16,725 bases of DNA from the NCBI GenBank assembly GCA_900554205.1, contig USGM01000073.1, forward strand, positions 1-16,725, written 5' to 3'. Within the stretch, counting starts at the first letter, position 1; each line of letters opens with the position of its first letter. The position numbers and the translations under genes were made by a program. The stretch comes from an uncultured Lachnospiraceae bacterium. GTDB taxonomy: Bacteria; Bacillota; Clostridia; Lachnospirales; Lachnospiraceae. Of this stretch, positions 6,813 through 14,217 are shown one piece after another. The notes under the pieces were generated by a model. That model saw nothing but the letters and a program-made list of their open reading frames with translations, was not told the DNA's origin and ran no database searches.

Positions 6813-7838
6813 TCAGTCCTTGACAGCCATCCTCAATATCTTCTCACAGAGCGCAGCAAAGTCCATGCCCAGAACAGCCGCCTCCTGCGGCAACAGGGAA
6901 ACCGGTGTCATGCCCGGCAGCGTATTTGCCTCCAGACAGAAAATCTCTCCCCATGTGTTCATTCGGAAGTCCATTCTCGCATAGCTCTTGAGCCGCAATG
7001 CCTTGAATACCAGTTCTGCCGCCTGTTGCAGTTCCCTCGTCTTCTCCTCGGAAAGCTCCGCGGGACAGGTCTCCACCGTGCTTCCCGCCTGATACTTATT
7101 CTTATAATCGTAAAATCCGACCTTCGGTGCAATCTCGATCACCGGAAGCGCCTTGCCGTCCATAACGCCGACGGAAAACTCCCTTCCGTCGATATACTGC
7201 TCAATGACAACCTCGTTGTCATAACGGAACGCCTCTTCCTTAGCAGCCTCGTATTCTGCCTCATTGCGGGCAATGCAGACACCTACGCTTGAACCGCCGC
7301 AGCACGCCTTGACAATGCAGGGAAACGGAATCTTCTCCTGCTCGGTCTCTCCCTTTGCCAGCCGGATTCCGGCAGGTGTGGAAATGCCGTATGCCTTGAA
7401 CAGATCCTTTGTAATTCCTTTGTCCATCGCCATCGCTGAGCTGACGAAATCCGTTCCGGTATAGGGAATGCCCAACAGTTCAAAGCACGCCTGAATCTTG
7501 CCGTCCTCGCCGTTCGCCCCGTGCAATGCCATGAATACACAGTCCGCCATCTGGCAGAGCTTCAACACATTCGGGCCAAAGAAGCTCTTGCCGCCGTCCT
7601 TGCGCAGTGCCCGGATCTCTGCAAGGTCAGGATTCTTTTCGCTGACATTACCGATCTCTGCCGCCCAGTCCGTATCCCTCTCAAAGATGCCCTCTGTCTC
7701 TCCATCATAGCCAAGATAAACATCAAGCAGCATTGCCTGATGTCCATTCGCCTTCAATGCCCTGTAAATCATACTGCCGGAGCTGAGCGATACATCTCTC
7801 TCCGTGCTGGTTCCTCCTGCCAAAACAATAATCTTCAT
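6813..7838 (-). CDS. ddl: D-alanine--D-alanine ligase
   Basis: Ddl joins two D-alanines with ATP to make the dipeptide that MurF uses. The 341 residues include 'AGGTSTERDVSLSSG' at the start, 'ALHGANGEDG' (104-113), 'SSAMAMDKGITKDLFKAYGI', the ATP-grasp loop 'CCGGSSVGV' and the metal site 'LEANTLPGMT' (302-311). The segment 'GFYDYKNKY' (241-249) keeps the tyrosine of D-Ala-D-Ala ligases; VanA-type D-lactate ligases differ there, so D-Ala-D-Ala specificity is the likely reading. AAAGGA lies nine bases before the ATG. It starts 15 bp after the GH9-like lipoprotein gene and precedes murF. Confidence 0.95.
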   Translation of the reverse strand: MKIIVLAGGTSTERDVSLSSGSMIYRALKANGHQAMLLDVYLGYDGETEGIFERDTDWAAEIGNVSEKNPDLAEIRALRKDGGKSFFGPNVLKLCQMADCVFMALHGANGEDGKIQACFELLGIPYTGTDFVSSAMAMDKGITKDLFKAYGISTPAGIRLAKGETEQEKIPFPCIVKACCGGSSVGVCIARNEAEYEAAKEEAFRYDNEVVIEQYIDGREFSVGVMDGKALPVIEIAPKVGFYDYKNKYQAGSTVETCPAELSEEKTRELQQAAELVFKALRLKSYARMDFRMNTWGEIFCLEANTLPGMTPVSLLPQEAAVLGMDFAALCEKILRMAVKD

Positions 7839-7853
7839 ACTATGTATTCCTTT

Positions 7854-9131
7854 CTATTCGCTTTTTGCATCGTTCTCCGCAAGCTGCGCCAACAGCAGCA
7901 GATACCGTGCCCTGTCCTCTCCGTTTTCATAAAAGTTGATGGAATCCGGATTCTGTCCCATCAGGTAATGGAGAAAATTCTCCTCTATTCCCGTATACTG
8001 ATAATTATTCATGACATAGTTGGCACATGACAGTTCAACGGCGCGTTCGAGCAGCTCTGTTGAACCATTATTCCTCGCTGTTACCGGGTGAAGCATTTCC
8101 GTATAGCGCCCAGAAATTTCCTCTGCCCTCTCCATCAGCCTGTTCATGAACTTCCCACAAAGCTCCACATCGACCTTCTGGCGTGTTGCCATATAAGTCA
8201 TAATGCCAAACAGATAACACGGCTCCTCAAGGTAGCTGCTGTTATCCTCAAAAAAACTCTTGTAATCGACGATCTGATTCCTGTAAGTATAGCGGCCCGT
8301 CGCGCGGTAAAGCTCAGTCAATGCATAAAAGCTGTCGGCATCTCTGCTGATCGTCGTCTGGGTCTGCCCTAAAACGGTAGATGCCCTCTTCAGGGAATCC
8401 GTCGCATAATCATGGTCAAACTTCTGGTAAAGGTATCCGAATTTCGCCAGCAAAGCCGCATAAAGCGCTTCTTCCTCCGCCTCTACTCCGTTCTCCTCCA
8501 TATACGCCACCCATCCGCGGATCTCTTTCAGGACATCCGGCATATCATCCCTGTCAGCATCCGGGAAAAGCGAGGGATACCATTCATAGGTCTCAAGGAG
8601 CATAATGACATCTGAAATCTCCGCCGTCCGCTGCTGGCAGTCCTCCATCATCCCCTCATAGGTCTCAGTAAACAACGTCTGGTAATGCTCCTTCTGCAAC
8701 GTGAAGTCATAGGAACGTCCCAGAGTATCACACTCCAGATAGTAGTCGCCCGCCGTACTGTAATCGCTGAAATCGACCACTCCCGAGTAGAGCCCCTGCT
8801 CTGCGTGATAGACGATTTCCGTCACCAGCCCTGTCAGAACCGCTTCTCCCGTCGCGGCATCCACAAGCCGGAATTCCCCCGGAAGGCTTTTCCCTCTGAC
8901 CGCCGCTGTCTTTCCACCGTCGATAGAATAGCCCTGCCTGTCAATAAGGACATTCGGTGACAGCTTCGGAACCACATAGTCCACAACCGGAGTCTCCTCC
9001 ATGCTGACCGCACCCGCATATGGATTTTTCACAGTTGTTTCAATCTCTGCCGCCTCCTCCGCGCAGCCGCCGAAGCCTCCGGCAGCAATTACCAGCGCAG
9101 ACAGGATACAGAGCTTCAAATATCTTTTCAA
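7854..9131 (-). CDS. Lipoprotein with glycoside hydrolase family 9 architecture lacking the catalytic segment
   Basis: The product begins with a short basic segment, a hydrophobic stretch and 'GGFGGC', making Cys23 the likely lipid anchor. At about 59-145 is an Ig-like domain of the kind that precedes GH9 catalytic domains ('PNVLIDRQGYS' to 'STAGDYYLECD'). The rest matches the helical GH9 barrel in outline: 'DADRDDMPDVLKEIRGWV' corresponds to the usual 'IPDILDE..' block and 'MGQNPDSINFY' to the usual 'GRNP' block. The 'GGWHDAGDY' motif with the catalytic aspartates, normally just before the helix leading to 'IPDILDE', is absent, as is the late 'HPHHR' motif. At 425 residues it is shorter than active GH9 enzymes. 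I chose the TTG at 9131 because GGAGG sits six bases upstream and a promoter lies just before; an ATG at 9167 would be at or next to the transcription start. It heads the unit with ddl and murF, suggesting a non-enzymatic wall-binding role (inference). Confidence 0.75.
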   Translation of the reverse strand: MKRYLKLCILSALVIAAGGFGGCAEEAAEIETTVKNPYAGAVSMEETPVVDYVVPKLSPNVLIDRQGYSIDGGKTAAVRGKSLPGEFRLVDAATGEAVLTGLVTEIVYHAEQGLYSGVVDFSDYSTAGDYYLECDTLGRSYDFTLQKEHYQTLFTETYEGMMEDCQQRTAEISDVIMLLETYEWYPSLFPDADRDDMPDVLKEIRGWVAYMEENGVEAEEEALYAALLAKFGYLYQKFDHDYATDSLKRASTVLGQTQTTISRDADSFYALTELYRATGRYTYRNQIVDYKSFFEDNSSYLEEPCYLFGIMTYMATRQKVDVELCGKFMNRLMERAEEISGRYTEMLHPVTARNNGSTELLERAVELSCANYVMNNYQYTGIEENFLHYLMGQNPDSINFYENGEDRARYLLLLAQLAENDAKSE

Positions 9132-9173
9132 GCGCTTCCTCCACGATAACCACCATTCACTGACCATGTGAAC

Positions 9174-9202
9174 ATTATATTCTCAATATAACAGATGTGC
9201 AA
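9174..9202 (-). promoter_or_regulatory. Sigma-A promoter for the GH9-like gene, ddl and murF
   Basis: On the minus strand a perfect -10 TATAAT (9179-9174) follows TTGCAC (9202-9197) with exactly 17 bases between them. The -35 matches only in its TTG. Transcription would start near 9167, giving a leader of roughly 36 nt before the TTG start at 9131. The promoter begins 10 bp past the stop of the glycosyltransferase gene. Confidence 0.6.
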
Positions 9203-9211
9203 TCTTATTTC

Positions 9212-10546
9212 TCATAACAATATCTGCTCAATCGCCTGAGCCCAGCACTCCGGCAGAATCGTAGTAAACCAGACACGCGCAAAAAGCAGAATCCAGCCCA
9301 CAAGAATGACTCCCAGAAACAGATTCTGCATCCATTTTCTCACTTTCGCAACGATTCTGTCATAACAGCTCACTGCCAGAAAGGCCAGTCCCGGGAGCGC
9401 TGACAGCAAATATCTGCCCTGCATCTGATAGTCAGTGGTATAAGAATTGTAAAGCGAGAGCAGCACTGGAAGCACTATAGTCATCAGAAGACAGAGGCTC
9501 AGAGGTCTCGTCCTCTTCTTTCCGGAAAGCAGAACGAGCCCCACTGCCGCGCCTCCGCCCAGCACCAGATAGTACACCCTTACCAGCTTGAGGGATATCC
9601 ATACATTCATATAGCCAAAGCAGCCGATAAAGCTGTGCAGGGTATTCCGAAACCAGTATGCATCTGTAAGCATATCCCAGAAGTTCACACCCATCTCCTG
9701 TCTCGTCTGTATACTGGACGGTTTATATGCATCCGCTGCATTCAGTTCACCACAGTATCTCATCGCCCGCATACCAAGGAAGTCACCGTCATAAATAAAA
9801 TAATTCCTGATAAAATACCACCCTGCAACAGCGAATGCCGTCCCCAGAATAATCAGAAAATATTTCAGGACATTACCGGGCTTACTCTTTTCTCCTCTGG
9901 CAGCCCACGAAAGAAAATAAAAGACCACGCTGCCCAGAATAAAGCCATAGGCATTATAGTATGTAAGGGCACAGCACCCTATGCCGATCCCCAGTCCGAT
10001 ACTGTTTCTCACGTTCCAACCATCCTGTAGTCCGCAGACCCAGAAATACAGCATCACTACCGTTGTAAAAACTGAAAAGCTGTCATTGTTGAAATAAGAA
10101 CTGACGAAAACAAACTGCGGTAAAAGACATATAAATGCCGAGAACACATAGTCCGACAGACGATTATGAAAAACACGCTTCCCGATCTTCAGGGAAAACA
10201 GTGCCGAACCCGCTCCCGCCAATACACTGACCGATCTCAGAGCCATCAGCAGGGCGGCGGGAGAAGCTGTAAACAGTCCGCATAGCTTCATCAGCAGCAC
10301 ACCGATCAGCGAAGGCAGATAGGGCAAAAAGGCGTAAGAAAAACCCCAGATAGGATTTATCAGCTCCGGCTCATTTCCGACCGGCAGCCGCCCGTTCTGC
10401 AATATCCAGAACGCCACGTCATCCCTCATATATTCATCCGGACACCAGCTCTGCTGCAAATGACACGCCCAGCAAAAATAGAGTGCGCCGACCATAATCA
10501 CCCATATGCAGTCTGTTATTCCGATTTTCCTTCCGCGCTCAAGCAT
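9212..10546 (-). CDS. Polytopic membrane glycosyltransferase, GT39/ArnT-like
   Basis: This 444-residue protein is almost entirely hydrophobic, with roughly ten or more membrane segments. Its first external loop carries 'CPDEYMRDD' (Asp37-Glu38), the acidic pair typical of GT-C enzymes such as PMT and ArnT, which use lipid-linked sugars on the outer face. Later features include 'YFNNDSFSVF', 'YYNAYGF' and 'QMQGRYLLSALPG', the last matching the conserved 'GRYLLP' type motif near the end of this superfamily. The acceptor is unknown; cell-wall polymers or proteins are possible. The ATG at 10546 has GAGGAGG seven bases upstream, inside the coding end of the amidohydrolase gene, with a 31-bp overlap that suggests translational coupling. 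Confidence 0.75.
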   Translation of the reverse strand: MLERGRKIGITDCIWVIMVGALYFCWACHLQQSWCPDEYMRDDVAFWILQNGRLPVGNEPELINPIWGFSYAFLPYLPSLIGVLLMKLCGLFTASPAALLMALRSVSVLAGAGSALFSLKIGKRVFHNRLSDYVFSAFICLLPQFVFVSSYFNNDSFSVFTTVVMLYFWVCGLQDGWNVRNSIGLGIGIGCCALTYYNAYGFILGSVVFYFLSWAARGEKSKPGNVLKYFLIILGTAFAVAGWYFIRNYFIYDGDFLGMRAMRYCGELNAADAYKPSSIQTRQEMGVNFWDMLTDAYWFRNTLHSFIGCFGYMNVWISLKLVRVYYLVLGGGAAVGLVLLSGKKRTRPLSLCLLMTIVLPVLLSLYNSYTTDYQMQGRYLLSALPGLAFLAVSCYDRIVAKVRKWMQNLFLGVILVGWILLFARVWFTTILPECWAQAIEQILL

Positions 10547-11715
10547 AAGCCGCCCTCCTCATACACCACATTTCCGTCAATGATAGTATAAAGCGTCTTC
10601 GTGAAAATTTCCATCGGATTTCCCGTAAAAATCGCAATATCTGCATCCTTCCCCGGCTCGAGGCTGCCGACCCTGTCCGCCACGCCGCAGATCTCCGCCG
10701 CGTTGATGGTAATGGCGCGGTAGCCTTCCTCCAGCGGAAGTCCCGCCTTCACTGCAAGTCCGGCACAGAGCGGCAGGGAAGCAATCAGCGAAACCGGATG
10801 ATCCGTCGTGATCGCTGTTTTCACACCCGCACGGTTCAGAATGCCGACAGTCTTGAATGCCATATTCTGCACCTCGATCTTACTCCGGCTCGCAAGATCC
10901 GGCCCGACAATCGCAGGAAAGCCCTCTGCCGCAAGCTCCTCCGCGATCAGATGCCCCTCCGAGCAGTGATCAAGCGTTATGCGCAGTCCAAATTCCTTTG
11001 CAATGCGGACCGCCGTAAAAATGTCGTCCACCCGGTGCACATGTGCTTTCAGGGGAATCTCTCTGCGCAGGACGGGCAGCCAGCATTCCATTTCAAAATC
11101 CGCCTCAAAGACTTCCCCCTGTTCCTGTGCTCTCTCCTTCTTTTTCTCATACTCCTTTGCCTTTGCCAGCTCCCTGCGCAGCATCCCGGCAATCGCCATC
11201 CGCGTTGACGGACTCTTTCCCTGCCCCGAGTAATTGACCTTGGGATTTTCGCCAAAGGCAATCTTCATCGCCGCCGGCGCCTTCACGATCAGGTCGTCGA
11301 TCCTGCGCCCTTTCGTCTTAAGGAATGCGAACTGACCACCCACGACATTCGAGCTTCCCGGTCCGATCATTGCGGAGGTGATCCCCGCGCGCACCGCGTC
11401 ATCAAAGGCTGCATCCATCGTATTGATGGCATCAATCGCCCTCAGCCACGGGGTGACCGGATCCACTGTCTCATTGCAGTCGTCGCCCTCCATACCTTTT
11501 TTCTCTTCCGTGATCCCCATGTGGCAGTGCGCCTCGATAATACCGGGCATAATCAGCCCGTTCTCTATCTCGATTACCCTCTCGCAAGCAGCGGGATGAA
11601 CCTCAATTTCATCCCGCCTGCCGATCTCCGCTATTTTACCGCCCACAATATGAATGCAGCCGTTCTCAATATCTTTTCCTGCCATGGTCTTAATCGTTCC
11701 GCCGACAATATACAT
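10516..11715 (-). CDS. Amidohydrolase-superfamily metal-dependent hydrolase
   Basis: The 399-residue protein has the layout of the amidohydrolase superfamily: an N-terminal beta segment, 'GIIEAHCHMG' (His63, His65), 'LKAHVHR' (His225, His227), 'LDHCSEGH' (249-255), 'TTDHPV' (Asp305) and the closing 'GSLEPGKDADIAIFTGNP'. This is the imidazolonepropionase/adenine-deaminase-like group widely encoded in Firmicutes and usually annotated only as amidohydrolase; the substrate cannot be told from sequence. The insert rich in Lys and Glu at about 183-206 is typical of the group. GAGGAG lies about six bases upstream of the ATG at 11715. It lies between the LytM-like gene (52-bp gap) and the glycosyltransferase gene it overlaps. 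No secretion signal is visible, so it is cytoplasmic. Confidence 0.85.
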   Translation of the reverse strand: MYIVGGTIKTMAGKDIENGCIHIVGGKIAEIGRRDEIEVHPAACERVIEIENGLIMPGIIEAHCHMGITEEKKGMEGDDCNETVDPVTPWLRAIDAINTMDAAFDDAVRAGITSAMIGPGSSNVVGGQFAFLKTKGRRIDDLIVKAPAAMKIAFGENPKVNYSGQGKSPSTRMAIAGMLRRELAKAKEYEKKKERAQEQGEVFEADFEMECWLPVLRREIPLKAHVHRVDDIFTAVRIAKEFGLRITLDHCSEGHLIAEELAAEGFPAIVGPDLASRSKIEVQNMAFKTVGILNRAGVKTAITTDHPVSLIASLPLCAGLAVKAGLPLEEGYRAITINAAEICGVADRVGSLEPGKDADIAIFTGNPMEIFTKTLYTIIDGNVVYEEGGLCLSAEGKSE

Positions 11716-11767
11716 AGGTCACTCCTCTGCTCTCTGAATACTCTCTCCCGCCCGCAATGTTCTTTTC

Positions 11768-12658
11768 CTACCGGAACAGAAGTTCAGGATTTACAGGGGT
11801 TCCATCCATTGTCAGCTTCAGATAAAGATTCGCACCCTCTATGCTGTAATATTTCGTGGGCGCTGCGATTGTTCCGACCTGCTCGCCGGGATTTACATAG
11901 CTGTCAAGGCTGACGCTGATCTCCTGCAGCTGTCCGTAGGTGATCTGATAGCCGTCTCCTAAGTCCATTGTCACGGCATTACCAATTTCCGCATTCTGGA
12001 AAATATCAATGACCTTTCCCTCGGCACAGGCGGCAACGCTCGTTCCCTCCTCGGCATCCAGCATCAGCGCCGGATTATATTTATACTGATCCAGTGTAGA
12101 AAAATAGACACTGCTGTCCATGCTGAACGGAATGAGCACTTCCCCGGAAACAGGCCGGAGAAGACCGTCGCTCTCCGCAAAGTGCAGTTCCTTGCTCACT
12201 GTTACCTTCTTCGGCTCACTCTTGCTTCCGCTGTCCTCTTTCTTCTCTTCCTTTGCGCCGTTTCCGCTGTCATCGGTTTCCGCCGGTGCCTGCGGCTCCT
12301 CCTCGGCAAGAAGATCTTCCTGCCCAGAAATCGTTGTCAGTCCGGGAATCTCAATATTGCCGGAGCCCGCCTCCATGGGCATATAATCGAGATCGTCCTC
12401 GGTCACGTCAGCGAAATTTTCCAGCGGAACCGTATTTCCGATAGGATTCGGCTGATTGTTCTGCGCGATCTCCTGCGACTTATTCTCCGTGTTGTTTTCC
12501 AGCGCTGTAAAATCCAGCGTATACCCGTTGTCCTTGGACTCCTCGTCCCGCGCCTGCATATAGATGCCTGTCATGGTCAGTGCCGTAAGCACAAAAGCCG
12601 ATGAGGCAAGCATGATGATTCTCTCTTTCTTTGCACTGTTCTTTCTATTTCTTCTCAT
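11768..12658 (-). CDS. Membrane-anchored protein with a catalytically dead LytM (M23) domain, SpoIIQ-like
   Basis: The 296-residue product has a basic N-terminus, one membrane segment at about 14-33, a long acidic low-complexity linker (about 36-155, rich in Asn, Glu and Asp) and a C-terminal LytM fold at about 167-296. The fold is recognisable from 'EEGTSVAACAEGKV', 'VTMDLGDGYQITYGQL', 'VNPGEQVGTI' and 'DGTPVNPELLF'. Active M23 enzymes have H-x3-D, a His in the YxHL strand and HxH before the last strand. Here these places read Asn195 and Met199, Gln243, and Asn-Leu-Tyr (277-279), so no zinc site remains. Inactive LytM proteins with one membrane anchor include Bacillus SpoIIQ, but no other sporulation gene is nearby, so I give no symbol. 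The ATG follows GGAAGG. It is upstream of, and on the same strand as, the amidohydrolase gene. Confidence 0.75.
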   Translation of the reverse strand: MRRNRKNSAKKERIIMLASSAFVLTALTMTGIYMQARDEESKDNGYTLDFTALENNTENKSQEIAQNNQPNPIGNTVPLENFADVTEDDLDYMPMEAGSGNIEIPGLTTISGQEDLLAEEEPQAPAETDDSGNGAKEEKKEDSGSKSEPKKVTVSKELHFAESDGLLRPVSGEVLIPFSMDSSVYFSTLDQYKYNPALMLDAEEGTSVAACAEGKVIDIFQNAEIGNAVTMDLGDGYQITYGQLQEISVSLDSYVNPGEQVGTIAAPTKYYSIEGANLYLKLTMDGTPVNPELLFR

Positions 12659-12684
12659 GGCTGTCTACCTTCCTTTTCCGATGA

Positions 12685-12714
12685 AAAATACGTTGTAAGA
12701 TTTTTTCTTCACAA
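12685..12714 (-). promoter_or_regulatory. Weak candidate promoter for the LytM-like gene
   Basis: On the minus strand TTGTGA (12714-12709, 4 of 6) is followed after 18 bases by TATTTT (12690-12685, 4 of 6). It sits 27 bp upstream of the ATG at 12658 in the only intergenic gap that could serve this gene. A TTGACA at the end of the MATE gene lies 22 bases from a TATAAA, too far apart to be convincing. Confidence 0.25.
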
Positions 12715-12767
12715 TCATTTTTCCCGAATCGGAGGGATTTATACAACCACCTGATACCCAAGTAATG

Positions 12768-14147
12768 TCAAATAACGCGCTTTTGCAGCCAGCGGTCTCC
12801 GCGGAAGCGCAGGGTGAACACGATTCCTCTCACTGCCCAGTCCGCGAACATGCCGTACCAGACCGCCATCGGCCCCATATTGTATGTTTTGACAAGGAAA
12901 ATACACAGCACGACCCGCAGACACCACATGGTGAGCGTAGAGGTAATCATCGAAAATTTTACGTCTCCTGCTGCGCGCATGCCGTAGCCGGGTATGAAGG
13001 AAAACGCCCAGAAGAGCGGTTTTGCGATCGTGATCGCTGTAACCATCTCTATGCAGAGCCTTGCACTCTCCGGCTCCATCCCGGCAAGCCTTGTCACCGG
13101 CTCCGCCAGTCCGAAAACCGCCAGACAGGACACCAGTATGCCGACCAGTCCGATTTTCGTACATTTTACAATGTAGTATCTCGCCTCTTCCTTCCTGCCC
13201 GCGCCCAGCGCCTGCCCTACCATCGTCATCAGTCCGATTCCGACGCCGACACCGAAGATACCGTTCACCATCTCCAGGATATTTGCCATCGCCTGCGCCG
13301 CGATTGCCGCCGTTCCCATCGCCGACACTGTGGACTGGATCGCCAGCTTGCCAAACTGAAACATGCCGTTCTCTATGCCGGACGGAATGCCGATTGCCAG
13401 AATCTTCATGATAAGCGGCATATCCGGGCGGATTCTGTAATAGTCGCGCACCACGATCGGCTGTCCATCCCTGCGCAGGGAAAACAATACCACGACCGCG
13501 CAGAAAATTCTTGAAAAAAGGGTGGAAAGTGCAGCGCCCGTGACTCCCATATCCAGCCCGAAGATGAGTATTGCATTTCCGCCGATATTTAAAAGATTGG
13601 AGATGACGGAAACGATCATCGGGAAGCGGGAATTGCCCCCCGCACGGAAAAATGCCGCGCCTGCATTAAAAAGCGCCAGAAACGGGTAAGATAGAATCGT
13701 CACCAGAAAATAGCTCATCGCCTTATCCATGACTCCGGGTTCAATCTGTCCGAAAATCAGCCGAAGAAGCGGTTTGCGGAGCAGCAGACCGATCAGCGTC
13801 AGCGATACCGAAATGACCAGCACCGTCAGGAGCACCTGCCGCGCCGCCTTATTGCTTCCCTCTTTGTCCTGGTGACCGAGATACTGGGAGCAGATAATCG
13901 CCGCGCCGGATGCCATCGCCGCAAACATCTGAATGACCAGATTATTGATGGAGTCCACCAGCGACACCGCAGAGATTGCCTCGCTGCCGACATTGCTCAC
14001 CATCATCGTGTCCGCCATACCCATAAAAGAATTCAGAAGCTGCTCTACAACGATCGGAACCAGCAGCAGGAACATTGCCCGGTTCGGATAGAGCAGATTA
14101 CTGAAATCTATTTTCTCTTTATCATATAATTTCCTGAATGATGCCAT
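12768..14147 (-). CDS. MATE-family multidrug/metabolite exporter
   Basis: The 459-residue protein has about twelve membrane segments in two similar halves. It carries typical MATE motifs: 'MADTMMVSNVGSEAISAVSLVDS' in the first helices, 'GNSRFPMIVSVISNLLNIGGNAILIFG' at the end of the first half, and the matching 'GMRAAGDVKFSMITSTLTMWCLRV' in the second. Members export cationic drugs or metabolites using a Na+ or H+ gradient; the substrate is unknown. The frame is open further upstream, to 14246, but that would run through the terminator at 14187-14214 and into the previous gene. I therefore prefer the ATG at 14147, which has GGAAGGTG upstream and gives normal family length. No clear promoter lies between the terminator and this start. 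Confidence 0.9.
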   Translation of the reverse strand: MASFRKLYDKEKIDFSNLLYPNRAMFLLLVPIVVEQLLNSFMGMADTMMVSNVGSEAISAVSLVDSINNLVIQMFAAMASGAAIICSQYLGHQDKEGSNKAARQVLLTVLVISVSLTLIGLLLRKPLLRLIFGQIEPGVMDKAMSYFLVTILSYPFLALFNAGAAFFRAGGNSRFPMIVSVISNLLNIGGNAILIFGLDMGVTGAALSTLFSRIFCAVVVLFSLRRDGQPIVVRDYYRIRPDMPLIMKILAIGIPSGIENGMFQFGKLAIQSTVSAMGTAAIAAQAMANILEMVNGIFGVGVGIGLMTMVGQALGAGRKEEARYYIVKCTKIGLVGILVSCLAVFGLAEPVTRLAGMEPESARLCIEMVTAITIAKPLFWAFSFIPGYGMRAAGDVKFSMITSTLTMWCLRVVLCIFLVKTYNMGPMAVWYGMFADWAVRGIVFTLRFRGDRWLQKRVI

Positions 14148-14186
14148 AGCATTCAACACCTTCCGCATAACCGCTTTTTTCCACAC

Positions 14187-14214
14187 AAAAACAGGGAGGT
14201 TTTCGCCTCCCTGT
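14187..14214 (-). terminator. Intrinsic terminator of the EF-hand-like gene
   Basis: On the minus strand ACAGGGAGG pairs perfectly with CCTCCCTGT (9 bp, fwd 14191-14199 and 14206-14214) around a CGAAAA loop and is followed by a run of T. It starts three bases after the TAG at 14218-14220 and separates this gene from the MATE gene. Confidence 0.9.
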
Positions 14215-14217
14215 AGT

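Noticed and set aside
12709..12767. TTGACA and TATAAA near the end of the MATE gene as a promoter for the LytM-like gene
   Set aside because: The spacer is about 22 bases, too long; a weaker but properly spaced pair lies closer to the gene.
12765..13514. Long plus-strand open frame (249 codons) opposite the MATE gene
   Set aside because: Its composition (many His, Arg and Gln) is typical of an antisense shadow, and the MATE frame on the other strand has clear family motifs.
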